The notes under the pieces are model-generated. The model made no database searches. It had not been told where the DNA came from and worked only from the letters and a program-made list of their open reading frames with translations. Both the position numbers and the translations under genes were made by a program. Shown here piece after piece: positions 48,297 through 61,720 of a stretch of DNA of 64,000 nucleotides. Source of the DNA: Watersipora subatra (taxonomy: Eukaryota > Bryozoa > Gymnolaemata > Cheilostomatida > Watersiporidae); the NCBI RefSeq assembly GCF_963576615.1, contig NC_088711.1:806001-870000 (forward strand), given 5' to 3'. Numbering within the stretch: position 1 is the stretch's first letter; each line of letters begins with the position of its first letter.

Positions 48297-50263
48297 ATTG
48301 AACTTTCAGGAGTAAACAACCCCGATTGAGCCCTCATTCCAAATTTCAAACAATTTCATACTATGGGTTTCAAGTTTCATGATTTTTTTAGTTTACCTGT
48401 GGACCTGTTTACCAGGCTTGTAAATAAACCACCAGGTACCAATGGCGTGGTTTCAACTAGACAGTTTTGAGTTGTATTAAATTTTTTGTTCTCATTTCAC
48501 TTACCTGTCTCATTTAGGAGCAGCTCTCATTCTGCAGATTTTGGAGTTGTCTGTAAACACATTCCAGAATTAACGGCCATTAATCCTGCCAAAAACCTAA
48601 TAGAGAGGCAGCATTTGAGAAGCACTTGAAAGAAGCGACTGTTAACTAGCTTAATCCCTCAGATATTACAAGCTGCTAGCAAGAGTGACATGAGAGTCTC
48701 TCAGTCTATATTGGTATTTTCTCTAACCTAGTCACTTTCTCTCCTTTTATAAGAGAGCGAGCAAGATAGGACAAATCTTAGCTTTTCTAACCAGTTTCGC
48801 CCTTTTAAGGGTCGCTCGTAATCAGGAGTATACCATATCCTATTTCATGATACACTAGTTTGCTCTGATGTCCTCTTTACCTTCTACATTTTGTGGCTCT
48901 CTTCTTCGGTGATTAAAGGTATCGGCTTGTATTCCATAGCCTTGTTACAGTCTTACCAGCCTTTCCTCCAATTATTCCTCACCGCATTCTATTAGACACC
49001 TATGCCACAGAAGTAGGAGTTGCCCTCTCTGACTTCTAATGAACTTTATGAAGCCATGACGGACATTTGTATACTGATTAGAAGCATTTCTGTGTTTATG
49101 CCGAGAACATACATAATCTTCGTGTTTTCATTGGCTCCGCCCACCCACTACTTCTGTTTGTTCTCATCTGTCTCATTTTCGTGTCTTCCTCTTAAGTTTC
49201 GATTATCTCACTCTTTTTTGTCTTATTTTATTCGTTGCCGATCTCTCAGCTTTACAAGATCACCCTGCAGATTGGCCCAAATTATTATTATGTCCTCCTG
49301 CTACAAAATGACCAAAAAACTTTAAAAAACTCCAACTTGCAAAACCTCCAACTTGCATCAGCACGAGTTATTTGATAGGCTTTAGTCTAGTAGTTTGGTT
49401 GGCTCGCATCCAAACATGTATAGTCTAAATGAGGAGCTGGCCTTAAGAAGCCATCCAAGCACTTATCCCATCTCTCAGTTTGTCTGAGCAAGATTCATTA
49501 TCTCATTTATTTATGTTTGGACTCTCCTTACATCAGACAGCGCACTTTGAGCTAGATGTTACAGCAGCGCAGCGTGTATTCCAGCTGCCATACTAAACTT
49601 CTTGTTAGCCTATGCTTTTCCTAATCTATCTGTTTATAAAGGGGTGGATCCAGAGCCGGCTTCCTTCTCAGCCTGCAATAATCTAAAAAAATTCAATTTC
49701 TGTTCGGTATTTTCTTGAACGGGCGCAATGTTTCTTAGAGAGCCTCACATCTTATCACAAGCTTCTGCTGATTTTGATATCCTGCATTTAACAAATTATT
49801 CTATAAGGGCGTAAGGTATTTTCTCCCTTCCTACCCCACCTTGGTTCTGCAATAAGAAGTTAATATTCAGAGGCTAAAGTGTAGGCGTAGGGGATTAGTA
49901 AAGAACACTTGAGCTCCCAAATTGAAAGAGATCCTGGATACTTTAATTGCATTGCAACTCTAAAGCGACCATTCTCAACTCTCAACTGTCAGCTAAGAGA
50001 GAATGCACTAAAAGGCAGCAGCAGGAATTAAGCTGCCGCAGCTTTGACATAAAAGAGCTTGTTGAGACGCTGCACAAACAGATGTAGGTGTGTAATTACT
50101 GCGGATACCCTCTCAACAATGGCTACCCGCTTGTGAAGCTTGTTCGAGCATCTCACTTCCAAGAAGACAGCGTCATACAAAAGAGGAAGCTTCTTAAGGA
50201 ATCTGGTGGGATCGACTGCATATGGAGTTATGCTAGCAAACCGTATGCTTGCTCGTGCTTTGA
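48297..50263. other. Gene-poor stretch, nothing recognised
   Basis: Short open frames on both strands with no family motif. A minus-strand frame at 50028-50300 ends in KAAAA-like alanines but could not be assigned. Confidence 0.35.
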
Positions 50264-50647
50264 AGTACAAAAAGTTTGTATTCGCTGACTCGGGAGCCAC
50301 AAGAAGCTGCCAGCATGATAAAAGATGTCAGCAGAGGACAAGAAGCGAAGCGAGTGGGACCAAATCAACAGGCTGCCTACAGGAAACAGCGACAGCAGAT
50401 CGAACGATCAGCACTCAAATCAGCTTTGCATCTCAAGCTGCCGCGACCGACAGCTGTCAAGTCTGTCTCTCCAGTCTCTCGCGTGTCAGAGCTTATGTGG
50501 GAGGTACCCAGCTGGGCCAGTCGTCACCGCAGAAGTTCAAACCCCGGAGCACACGAGGAGCCGAACAAAAAGAAAGAGATTTGTAGATCATGCTCGCAGC
50601 CTGTATTTAACAATGAGGCATCAACATTATACAGTCCAATCAAGTAG
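50264..50647 (+). CDS. Unassigned candidate exon
   Basis: An open frame of about 127 codons in a locally GC-richer segment, reading EAASMIKDVSRGQEAKRVG, NQQAAYRKQRQQIERSALKS, SVSPVSRVSELMWEVPSW and NKKKEICRSCSQPVF before a stop. It is charged and Gln/Arg-rich with no recognised fold. No ATG opens the frame, so it would have to be an internal or last exon, and no convincing acceptor or partner exon was found. It could equally be a non-coding open frame. Confidence 0.2.
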   Translation, partial: STKSLYSLTREPQEAASMIKDVSRGQEAKRVGPNQQAAYRKQRQQIERSALKSALHLKLPRPTAVKSVSPVSRVSELMWEVPSWASRHRRSSNPGAHEEPNKKKEICRSCSQPVFNNEASTLYSPIK

Positions 50648-53600
50648 GTGCTTAAATTCACAAGTCTCATCAAGCCTGCATAGAAAAGTATTCTGTATGT
50701 CTGTCTGTATGTTTCTAGTGGAAGCTCTCTGCCTTCCTTTACCGGGGAAAGACATTCTCTTCACCTGTTTGATTTTGTGGCCCCCTCCTCGAAGTTTTCG
50801 TACAGTTTTAGGGTTTCTTTTGAACTCAACACCCAGTCATGCAGTCACCCAGTTTGACGAAAAAAACATTAACCGAACAACTTGCTTATTTTTTTCTAGT
50901 TTTTTTATCATTATATCATATCATTACATTATCATTATATGTTGGTGTTTGAGTTGAGCTGCTGGCTTGTGTTAAAATCAGTCATCACTATGAGAAAAGT
51001 TGTTATTCTCTGGTATCAGCTAACGTTCCTCTAGATCAGAGTGAGTAACTAAACAGTCATACAATTATAGTCTACTTCAAAATCCTGTTCTCTCCAATTG
51101 ACTACTAAACATCCCATTTTAGGTAGTTTTTTATTAGACATCAACTAAGTACAACTGTCAATATGTGGCTAATTCAACAGAATGACGATAGCTTTTTAAA
51201 GCGCAGCTCTGATGTATACAATTACTCTCTCATCGGTCAGACAACTCCCGCTACTCAACTAAAGCACTTATTTTCAATCACCTAAACCTATGTTTACTAA
51301 ACTAATATAGCTGATATTATGAACAAATGTGTAAAAAGGGAAAGTGAGAGTTTCGGAGCTGGAGAGTGAGGATGATTAGATTCATTGAGAAAGGGTAGGA
51401 GCGTGGCAGCGGGAGGAATACTGCACTATTCCAATGCTTGACTCTGATAGCCTGCTGAGATGGCATTCCCATCACTCTTAAACGGCAGCTCTATTACTTG
51501 TGATTAGCAGTTCACTCACCTAAATGTGTAGGCGTGCCGCAAATAAAACTCATCCCTCAATCTCATATGGCTCTAACCATGCGCTCGCTGGTTTGTTTGG
51601 TTGAAGCTTGTCATGCCTGGTATTCTCACCTGTATTTGGTGGTGAGAATTCCCATACTAATTACGCTAGATAATTGCGTTGCTGACCCGTGCACAAAATG
51701 ACATAATTACTGACATCTGGGAACCGTCGCATCTGTAATCAGGTTACTAATACACTGAGCATCCTGACAGCCCCCTCAAACACCCGCGTGTGCCTCATAA
51801 CGTAGCTTTTGCCTCATTTGCTGGGAAAAGTTCTCTCTGATGACTTCAAATAGGATACTACCAACTTTCATATTCACGACGACAAATATGATGGAAACTT
51901 CGAGCTGTGGTTTGCTGACTTTTGTAGGTTACCAGAGCTGATCGAATTCTATTCGTTCTTGACTAATGCAATAGAACTCTATTAGCTCTTCGCCCAGATC
52001 ACAAATATTATCGAATATCATTTGGCCTAATATAATTGGACCAAAATACTAGATACCAGCTATAAATGAATTATGGTCAAGTTCGCAGTCTCACAAACAA
52101 TCAGCTAAATCTGCAATTAGAGCTCGTTGTCTTTGCTTCTACAGAGTAGAAGTGCTGTCTTTCTCAACTATGTGCTCAGAATGCTGAAACTGTTGAAGGA
52201 CATAAATTGATGGAAGAAAAATGGAGTTCTTAAAGATCTTACAAACAGTTTTGCTTGATTTTATCAAAAAGAATGGATACTTTTCTAGCATTTTCAGTTG
52301 TTTTTTATCTTTGAGGTGATCTGACTGCCAGAATGTCTCGGGATTAAAATCGCCAAAACTTGATCGCAGTTGAAACACTCAGATCAAGCGAAAGTACGAT
52401 TATGACATCTATAAATGGAAAGAGATCGACAGAATAGAGACACGTAGCGCTGCAACTTGAACACAATAGTCGATACCAACTATCACAATGATAACAATTA
52501 GTGATGTCATTCTGCACGTATTTTTTTCTGAGCCATTTAACTGCAATCAAGTTTCGTTGATTTTAATATTGAAACATCCTGACAGTCGGATCACCTCAAA
52601 CATTAAAAACAATTTCAAATGATAAAAAACAACAATAATTTCTGATAAAATCTACTAAATTGTGTGTAAGTCCATCTTTGAATGTTTAATTAAAGCTTAT
52701 ATCTATGTCTATGCCTATATCTATGTCTATATCTATGTCTATGTCTATGTCTTCATCTATGCCTTCATCTATGCACAGCCATATCAGTATCTGCTCTCTA
52801 ATACAATATACCACTATAATGCTGCTCTTTTGCTTTGAGAGAGAGTAAAGTTCACTAAGACTTGGAGCTGTCAGACTCTTGAAGGGTGACACGCACACAC
52901 CTGCACACGCCTGCCCGTAAGCAAGCTGCTACTCTTCAGATCATTTGCTTTAATTCCAAGCAAAATTTTTTAGGTAGTTTTATTACTAGCTGCTGTTGCG
53001 ATGCTCTGTAAGAGTCTGTAGCCATCAGTAAAAATTTATTCAAAAGTAAACGAGTGAATTAATAGAGTAGGAACTAGGTAGAGGTTTGGTCTGTGCGAGT
53101 CAAGGCCAGGGTGTAAATGAACCACTCGTAGGTACATCGTTAGAGTTTTACCAATATGAGATCATTCTTAACTTAGGAATTTAATGTTCGCCGATTAGCA
53201 GAAAGTGATGAAACCTGAGCGCAGATTATGCAATAGGATTGAGTGCGAGTCAATTACTCAGATGATGATAGAAGTTTAATGCAAACAAAAATGTGTGCCA
53301 ATCTAGCCTGTGTATGCAAAATAAAAAGCCAAATGCTCTCTAAAACATGCAGAAGGATTCTTAAATCAGGTCTTTGTAACTGGTTACATGTCTTGAAACA
53401 TAAAAATAATTTGAATTGTTTGTACATATTAATAGTTAATGGACTTGTTTTAACATCAGTTAATAGATTTGTGTTAACATCAGTTAACTAATTTGTGTTA
53501 ACAGTAGTTAATAGATTTATGTTAATAGCTGCCTATTCTTAACCTAAAGTCATGGTTTGTTGGGTTAGTAGCATTTATTATTACCTGTTTGACTCCTAGC

Positions 53601-54104
53601 AAAGCCATACAAGGATTGAAAAGCATTTAAAATACTCGACTTCTTGAAATTAGCTGAATCATTAGCTAAGAACGCTGAAAACAAAAATACAGCTAAAACA
53701 GGTCATAGACATGTTTTAGACACGTTTAAACAAAGTGTAGATACATTTAAACAAATTTAAGACACGCTTTGACAAAGCCAAGACATTCTTGGACAAAGTT
53801 TAGACATTCTTGGACAAGTAAAAATTGTTTGAAACAATTAGACATTTTTTTGACTCGCTATTTAAAGAATCTGTGCTATGTCAAAGTTGAGACATGATGA
53901 CAGGGCTCTCTTTGCCTTTCATCTGAACCGTCTGCTTCTAGGTCAACCAAGCGGTTTGCAGCTGATGAAACCCATTGTACCAGTGTTCTCAACTAACATA
54001 AAATGGCATTCGACTTCATAAATTTGTAATATTTATTCCCTTTGACTGTCAAAAAGCTGTATGAAGAAATTTCTTGTTTTCGGTTTAAAACAAGAACTAG
54101 ATTT
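50648..54104. other. Gene-poor stretch
   Basis: No gene recognised. A short TATCTATGTC hexamer-type repeat lies at about 52697-52765, and GTTAACATCAGTTAATAGATT echoes occur near 53445-53520. Confidence 0.45.
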
Positions 54105-54550
54105 TACAACAGTTAAGTACACTATAAGACTAGAGAGGTACAACAGTCAAGTACACTAGAAGACTAGAGAGGTACAACAGTTAAGTACACTAGAAGACTG
54201 GAGAGGTACAACAGTTAAGTACACTAGAAGACTAGAGAGGTATAACAGTTAAGTACACTAGAAGACTTGAGAGGTACAACAGTTAAGTACACTAGAAGAC
54301 TAGAGAGGTACAACAGTTAAGTACACTAGAAGACTAGAGAGGTACAACAGTTAAGTACACTAGAAGACTAGAGAGGTACAACAGTCAAGTACACTAGAAG
54401 ACTAGAGAGGTACAACAGTTAAGTACACTAGAAGACTAGAGAGGTATAACAGTTAAGTACACTAGAAGACTTGAGAGGTACAACAGTTAAGTACACTAGA
54501 AGACTAGAGATGTACAACAGTCAAGTACACTATAAGACTAGAGAGGTATA
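54105..54550. repeat. 34-bp minisatellite, ~13 copies
   Basis: Unit GAGGTACAACAGTTAAGTAC plus ACTAGAAGACTAGA. A block of seven copies appears to be duplicated, since the GTATAAC then ACTTGAG variant pair recurs at about 54240 and 54442. Confidence 0.96.
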
Positions 54551-55739
54551 ATGAACTGTATGACAGCTGCTGGGGAAGGTGGTTTTTAAATGACCCGTGA
54601 CATAGGTAAACAGACAAAGAATTATCTAAAAATATACAACTATTTACAAGTATTGATTCGCTAGCATACTTTACAAACAAACTATTGGTGTAGATTTCAG
54701 TAGTATGTTTCGACCAATGGATTAGCAGCATTACGTCTGTCAAAGTCTGCGGCTGGCCTCTTTGTAAGACTGGATCTTTTAATAAAAACATCGGCTGTAT
54801 GTATTGATGTACGAATGACTTCGATGCCTTTCTCAATTACTTTGCTTGCTGCTGTCTTTGTTTCCTGCTTTTTTTGCTATGACCTCTCACTACTTTGTCT
54901 CGCCGCCTTGTCTCGCTGCCCATCTCGTTATATAATCTTATGGCGTCTCAGGACTGTCCTTCTCAGTTGCTCAGAAGGATGGTCTGGCCTTAACAGGTGA
55001 CGATAAATATTTGATGAGACAAGTGAATGGAGGGTATAGCGAGTCAGAGAGGAAGGGAGGCAGTCATCTGGAAGGATATGACGCTGCTAGTACTGCTATT
55101 ATTGTGAATAGAGGACAGCGACACCTGGCCATGCTCGTGGCAGCATCACAAATGCTAGAGTTGCATCAATATATTGAGCCGATATCAGACAGGCACTTTA
55201 CCTGTGGGTAGCTCGCTACAATCAGGCCTCAACTACTAGCACCCATAGCAGACTTTCTCTTCAATTTACTTCACTAAGAGCTTTCCAGGCAACTAGTCAG
55301 CGAGTGCTTAGATGCGTCAGCGAGAGGTTGGGTGTCGCTAGAGAATGCTGTTTTGGATATAAATGAACAGGCAAGAGAGGAGAGCGTGAGGGTTTGAGAA
55401 GTCTGACGTATTGCGTATAATTATGCTCACTTCTCTTCTTGTCTGAGTCGTAAAACGAAAGCAGTTCAAGGAACTCTTGAAACGGGACTATTGCGGTTGG
55501 GAGACTAGAGGGTCAGACGCATCCCTCAACTCACTGAGCTGGTTTAGAGGGATGGTCAGTTAGCAAATCTTCTGCAACTATGGCTACCATAGTGGCGATG
55601 CTTGATGGACTGTAAGTACACCTGTAAGTCCACTGTAAGTATATAGTGGACTATAAGTATAGTTGCACCTGCATAACATTTCTTGTCATCGTCACTCGCA
55701 AATTTTTAGCCTTTCGTGCCTCGGCCATTCATTTCATTT
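54551..55739. other. Intergenic, nothing recognised
   Basis: No coding motif identified on either strand. Confidence 0.4.
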
Positions 55740-55832
55740 TACACCACTCTCTCCTCCTCACAGTAATAGACAGACTCTCTCTCCTCACAGTAATAGACTG
55801 ACTCACTCCTCTCACAGTAATAGACAGACTCT
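55740..55832. repeat. Short tandem repeat, 3 copies
   Basis: Units around CTCACAGTAATAGACAGACT with pyrimidine-rich spacers. Confidence 0.8.
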
Positions 55833-55950
55833 ATGGCTGTATTGAGTGTATCAACCTGCTGAGTATGACTGCTTTGAATTTTCGGCCTAAAGAGTCTTAT
55901 GATATCTTTGTTTAGTTTGTACTCTAATTCCTGAAAGATGCTACGGTCAG

Positions 55951-56333
55951 AAACATCTTCTGCTCAACTCAACTGATCACAAACATCTTCTGCTCAACTC
56001 AACTGATCACAAACATCTTCTGCTCAACTCAACTGATCACAAACATCTTCTGCTCAACTCAACTGATCACAAACATCTTCTGCTCAACTCAACTGATCAC
56101 AAACATCTTCTGCTCAACTCAACTGATCACAAACATCTTCTGCTCAACTCAACTGATCACAAACATCTTCTGCTCAACTCAACTGATCACAAACATCTTC
56201 TGCTCAACTCAACTGATCACAAACATCTTCTGCTCAACTCAACTGATCACAAACATCTTCTGCTCAACTCAACTGATCACAAACATCTTCTGCTCAACTC
56301 AACTGATCACAAACATCTTCTGCTCAACTCAAC
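55951..56333. repeat. 30-bp minisatellite, ~12.8 copies with no visible variants
   Basis: Unit AAACATCTTCTGCTCAACTC plus AACTGATCAC. All copies look identical by eye. Confidence 0.98.
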
Positions 56334-57150
56334 CTCAATAAGTTTGTGTCTTTGGGAAATAACATAAATTAAAGAATTAAACATTTTTGTTTGTTCAATT
56401 TTAAAAACCAGAAGGTTAGCACAGAAATCAGAGACATCTGTATATTGGAAGCGTGGCTATCAACAACATTAATTGCTGAGGTGATGAAGTTGTTTATAGG
56501 ATCCCACAATAGACACTATCCTTAGGCAGGTTTGATCGTTCTCTGGCTTCCTTGTCGAGGCTAAACATCAGGTCTTTGCGCCACAAGTAGAATGATGAGG
56601 AAAAGGGGAGGAGAGGATGTTGAATAAAAGGAAAAAAAGGGTTGGGGGAGGAAAATTGAGTGAGAAAATGAGCATGGGCTAAAGTGAAGCGAAAGGCTGT
56701 AGATTGAAGAGGCCAATTTTGACTGCTAGTAGTAGGGTAGGAGACACGCCAGTCCTGACTACTTACTCTCTGTCCATCAGTTTTTTATCACACGAAAAAA
56801 CAGGAGTTTTGTTGATAGTAAGTTGACTAGTTCTTCAAATGTACGATAATTGTATGAAAACAAACGTAAGTCTAAATCTGCGTTCACACCAGCCGATTTC
56901 ATGTTGATTCTCTGACTGATTTTTCTACTGACCAAGAATCGCATCGCGTGAACAGAGCAAACGAGCTCGAAAGCAATTTTGTCCAGAGAAAAATTTTGTC
57001 GGACAGTGGCCGATCGATGGCCAATTCTAGGCTGATTTTCAATTTGAGTAGCCAATGAAATGACTTTCACAATGAGTCACACATCGACATTTAAAGTGAA
57101 CGAACCCATAATTGTCTTCATATTTGTGCATGTCGTAGCTTCACTCGCGA
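56334..57150. other. Intergenic, nothing recognised
   Basis: No coding motif. A purine-rich patch (AGGAAAAGGGGAGGAGAGG) lies near 56597. Confidence 0.4.
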
Positions 57151-57272
57151 GTAATAATTTTGTTGATAGCACCCCTGAAGGGTGCTATCAACAGAATTAT
57201 TGCTCAGGTTCAATGATTATAGCAACAGTATAATAATTGAAGCATCTGCTTCAATTATTATGCCGTTACTAA
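57151..57272. other. Two adjacent hairpins
   Basis: TTGTTGATAGCACCC (57160-57175 region) pairs with GGGTGCTATCAACA (from 57180) across a 4-base loop, extending to arms of about 24. Immediately after, TATAATAATTGAAGCA pairs with TGCTTCAATTATTA (57229-57262), extending to arms of about 25. Confidence 0.9.
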
Positions 57273-58087
57273 ATTAGTTGAAGCAGATTATGTTAGCAAA
57301 TCGTCTTCCCTAAAGTTATGCATTAATAGTAATAAGCTGGACAGTACAAAATAATTACTAAACTTATTACAAAACAATTTAAACTTATTAAAAAACTTAG
57401 CTAAAAACGTCAACGAGGAACATTGTAGGAAACAGTTAACAAAATGCGAAGCATGACTCATTAGAAATATGTCAGCTGAAGTTATCTGACCCTGGTCTAA
57501 ATGGTCCACTCTCAGTCCAAACCAGGCCTAATGTAAATAAAAAAAATCTGGCTTATAAAAATCTAGCTTCTATAAAATCGTTCAGAGATTTGCCACGAAA
57601 ACTCGGTTTGCAAAATGGCTAGTATGAACGCGGGTTAAGTACTCTTTATGAGATTAACTGAGCGCGTAGGAGCTCTATGAGCGCATGAGCATGTTAACAG
57701 CCTTTTCTGTTGTATGACTGAGGCGTTCTATAACAGCATTTAAATCAAAATAATGAGTTAGGTAAGCTGGATTGGTTTAGAAAGCTGGAGATTCTATCAT
57801 TTAGGGGTAGAATATAAATGGACAAGATGAAAAAATGCAAGAGAGTAGATAGATAGAGTGAAATAGATTCAGATGTCTAAGGAACCAGCTGAGACTTTAA
57901 CTCTTCCCATAATCTAAGATATCTATTTATGGCCACTACCCATTATGCCTGTATACATATTGATTAAATTCTTTTCAATTACATTATGAATAACTGGTGA
58001 GAATTGATTATAAATATCGTGATTGACATTGGCGGACAACTGATGGGGCTCAACTCGAGGTAAACAGAAGTAATACCTTGTTTTGCT
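57273..58087. other. Intergenic, nothing recognised
   Basis: No gene signal seen. Confidence 0.4.
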
Positions 58088-58290
58088 GACCCTTGATATT
58101 GGTCATCACAGGGTGGAGTATAAGTAATACTCATATATTGATAACCCTCGTTATGGGTCATCACAGGGTAGAGTATGAGTGATATATATTGCAGACCCTT
58201 GCTATGGGTTATCACAGGGTGGAGTAGGAGTGATACTCATATATTGCAGACCCTTGCTATGGGTTACCACAGGGTGGAGTAGGAGTAATA
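58088..58290. repeat. ~55-bp tandem repeat, 4 copies
   Basis: Units of GACCCTTGCTATGGGTTATC plus ACAGGGTGGAGTAGGAGTGA and a TACTCATATATTGCA linker. Confidence 0.93.
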
Positions 58291-58844
58291 AAACAGGTTT
58301 TAGGTTGTTCTTCATTTGTGTTTAGTATTTACGCCTCTTCCATGAAGATATTGTTTTACTATCTCATAAAACAGAAAGTTCCGTGTGGCCCACAATTAGT
58401 TTCTCTATAGTTGGTTGGTTTTAGCCTGTTTTAAACTGCTGAGAAAGTGTACATCGCAAGAGATGTTTGTCTGTGCGACTGAAACCTCCTTCATTTCAAG
58501 CATACACGATGAACTAGTTCAAGCCTCCCGAAGAGTTGTCTTCCCCTAACCTTGTCAGATTTGAAAATAATTTTCTGCTGTACTCTGTGTTGATTCGCTA
58601 ATCATTGCTGGCTTGAATAAGATAATTGAGTTAGGATTGATAGGCTGTAATGGGCAGCGCACGTGGCTCAACTGCAATTCTACGTACATACTGTTTCAAG
58701 TGTTGGCAGGTGCTCATGTAGAGGCGAGCATTTCTTATGAGTGGTTAGCGTTGTGAGTGTGCGCGGATACTCTTTAAAAGCCACTCTTCTAGATGTGTCT
58801 AGATAGCAAGGACATACTTAGTAAGGACTTGGGCAGACTACAAT

Positions 58845-59038
58845 ATGGAGGCTGCCATTGTTGGAGTTGGAGATATGCTGGATGGGAGTGTAGGCTATGG
58901 ACATCATCCTGCAGGAGTGCATCACCATAGTAACCCTTATCCGCACCCTAAACACAGGCACCCTAACAACAACAACACCAACAATCATTACTCACTGCAC
59001 AGACAGTCTAATGCTTTCGTAGTCGACTCAAGCTCAAG
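58845..59038 (+). CDS. Tentative first coding exon of the Kv1 channel gene
   Basis: From an ATG at 58845 the frame encodes MEAAIVGVGDMLDGSVGYG, then a His/Pro/Asn-rich segment (HHPAGVHHHSNPYPHPKHRH, then a run of Asn and Thr) and FVVDSSS. Ending the exon at AAG|GTCTCT (59038) leaves phase 2, and the Shaker exon at 63269 needs exactly one base to complete its first codon, giving Arg. Variable low-complexity N-termini ahead of the T1 domain are usual in Shaker channels. The donor is not a strong consensus, and the 4.2-kb intron cannot be confirmed without transcripts. Confidence 0.45.
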
Positions 59039-59640
59039 GTCTCTGCTTCTCACTCTCACCCGCTCTTATTCCTGCTCTTAGTAATCCTGCATCAACTCGA
59101 CTGACTTGCTTTTTTATCACGGAAAATCTAGTGATACCATAATTTACTTAACCCAAATAAGTTCTGACATTCAAATGTTTTTGCTAGCAAAAAGTTTGAC
59201 CGTATAAATTGAAAATTTTTTTTAATGAAAGATTAGGTCGAGTGCTAATCATTTGGATGATAAGATGCATGTTTGGTGTGAGTACATACCAGGTACTAGT
59301 ACAAAGGTAAGTATACTGTTCTATTCATTTGTATATCTCGCCTTGAATACTGCTCGATAGCCTGTATTGTGAATGGTTAGTATAGGCATTCACATTGCAA
59401 TTGGCCAACTAGGTTGGCTCTAATTTGATCGAGGAAATCCTTTGAAAGTTGAATGTCTCTAAAAATCTTGTAGCAGTAGTACAGTATGTTCTTTTTATGA
59501 TTATTGTAACACAGAAAGTTCATAGCATTTGGTTGATTAACAGAAAAAATCCGACTAGAGTAGAAGAGCATATATTAGGGAACACACGGATCGACTGTTA
59601 TACATGTATAGCTGTCACACATAGTCATATGAGCTGCATG

Positions 59641-60073
59641 GGAAGGGTAGAGATTGTGGTACAGAGGTGACGGTAGTAGCAATACACAGGAAGGGTAGAG
59701 ATTGTGGTACAGAGGTGACGGTAGTAGCAATACACAGGAAGGGTAGAGATTGTGGTACAGAGGTGACGGTAGTAGCAATACACAGGAAGGGTAGAGATTG
59801 TGGTACAGAGGTGACGGTAGTAGCAATACACAGGAAGGGTAGAGATTGTGGTACAGAGGTGGCGGTAGTAGCAATACACAGGAAGGGTAGAGATGGTGGT
59901 ACAGAGGTGACGGTAGTAGCAATACACAGGAAGGGTAGAGATTGTGGTACAGAGGTGACGGTAGTAGCAATACACAGGAAGGGTAGAGATTGTGGTACAG
60001 AGGTGACGGTAGTAGCAATACACAGGAAGGGTAGAGATTGTGGTACAGAGGTGACGGTAGTAGCAATACGCAG
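59641..60073. repeat. 48-bp minisatellite, 9 copies
   Basis: Unit GGAAGGGTAGAGATTGTGGT plus 28 bases ending GCAATACACA. The period is divisible by 3, so open frames appear on both strands; they are artefacts. It lies inside the presumed first Kv intron. Confidence 0.97.
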
Positions 60074-61144
60074 ATAGAATAAGCCATGCAGGATTAGAGG
60101 AAATTAGGTAGCAAAAACGTTATGCAGTAGAAGGTCGTTAAACAATCACATCTCAGACGCTGCCAGAATTTGACTCCACGATGCCTTCTCATATACTTGT
60201 GTGGTATAGTTAGTGAGTGAGTGTCTTTCAAAGTTAAACAAAAGGTGTATTTAATAAGTTGTTTTACTCAAAGAGGTTTAAATAAAAAGGCTGCTATAAA
60301 TAGTTGCTCGCGAGAGCAACTTGAATAGAGCGATAAGCTGCTGACATAACTTACTCCAGTTTATAACGTTGGAGAGTAAAAGAATGCTGATCAGGCAACT
60401 GTCCGTCAGCCGACAGGCGCAACTCATGAGTTGAAAAACATTAACTCTGAATGCAGCAAATTGTGAGTTGGTGCAGCTAAACATAGTTCCATCGTCATAG
60501 TTCACTGACAGTACCCTATGTCTCACCGCTACCTAGCTGTTAGATAGCTGCTAGATAGCTCCTGTCTCACATGTATTAGAACCCAGTAACTGGTTTTCAG
60601 GTTACAAAGAAGAGAATGGGGTCGTCAACTTTATCATTTCAAATGAAAGGAACAATGCCATACTCTGGGTCTCCAGCAGTCAGAGCATTTCAGAGCCTTT
60701 TTCTTATTTTATAAATAGTTTTTAATTAACTGACTACTAGAGATGGCTTGACGCTGCCAGTTTGTCTGATGCTGCCAGTTTGTCTGACGCTAGCCAGCCT
60801 GTCTTTAACTATTCAGGGAAATTAAAATCTTTTGACAATCAATAAATAAGTGAAGAGTAAATGCAAATAGATGCTGTCTTACTATCAGCTATACCAGTGG
60901 TCAGCTACAAGTCCCGGTATAAGTGTACCAAATATCCTTGAGCACTTCGTACATCTGTGTATGTAACATTTCTCCATCTGTATAGTACGTGTACACATTT
61001 ATTTATCAATCATGTTTATGTATCATAGATATACTTGCGTATCTGTCTCTTTCATAAATTAGTCACGCGTGCTCATGCACTATGGTTATACAGTACTTAC
61101 CTACTCATGCATATTATTAATATGCCTATTAGAGTTTTATCCAA
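60074..61144. other. Presumed Kv1 intron, nothing recognised
   Basis: No exon or repeat family identified. Confidence 0.4.
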
Positions 61145-61720
61145 ACGCATGTATCGCTCACATATACACACGCATGTATCGCTCACATATACACACGCAT
61201 GTATCGCTCATATATACACACGCATGTATCGCTCACATATACACATGTATGTATCGCTCACATATACACACGCATGTATCGCACATATATACACGCATGT
61301 ATCGCACACATATACACGCATGTATCGCACATATACACACACGCATGTATCGCTCATATATACACACGCATGTATCGCTCACATATACACATGTATGTAT
61401 CACTCACATATACACACGCATGTATCGCACATATATACACGCATGTATCGCACACATATACACGCATGTATCGCACATATACACACGCATGTATCGCTCA
61501 TATATACACACGCATGTATCGCTCATATATACACGCGCATGTATCGCTCACATATACACATGTATGTATCGCTCACATATACACACGCATGTATCGCTCA
61601 TATATACACGCGCATGTATCGCTCACATATACACATGTATGTATCGCTCACATATACACACGCATGTATTGCTCACATATACACATGTATGTATCACTCA
61701 CATATACACAAGCATGTTCT
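61145..61720. repeat. ~25-bp minisatellite, ~23 copies
   Basis: Unit GCATGTATCGCTCACATATA plus CACAC with 2- to 3-base length variants. Degraded CATGCAT/ACATATAC copies continue to about 62035. Confidence 0.95.

Noticed and set aside
50028..50300. Minus-strand 90-codon frame ending in alanines
   Set aside because: Overlaps another open frame on the plus strand; no recognisable family, splice partner or start.
59575..60087. Overlapping frames with 16-residue repeats on both strands (VVAIHRKGRDCGTE and PLYHNLYPSCVLLLPS types)
   Set aside because: The 48-bp period is divisible by three and lacks stops in several frames; there is no sign of a real protein and it sits in a presumed intron.
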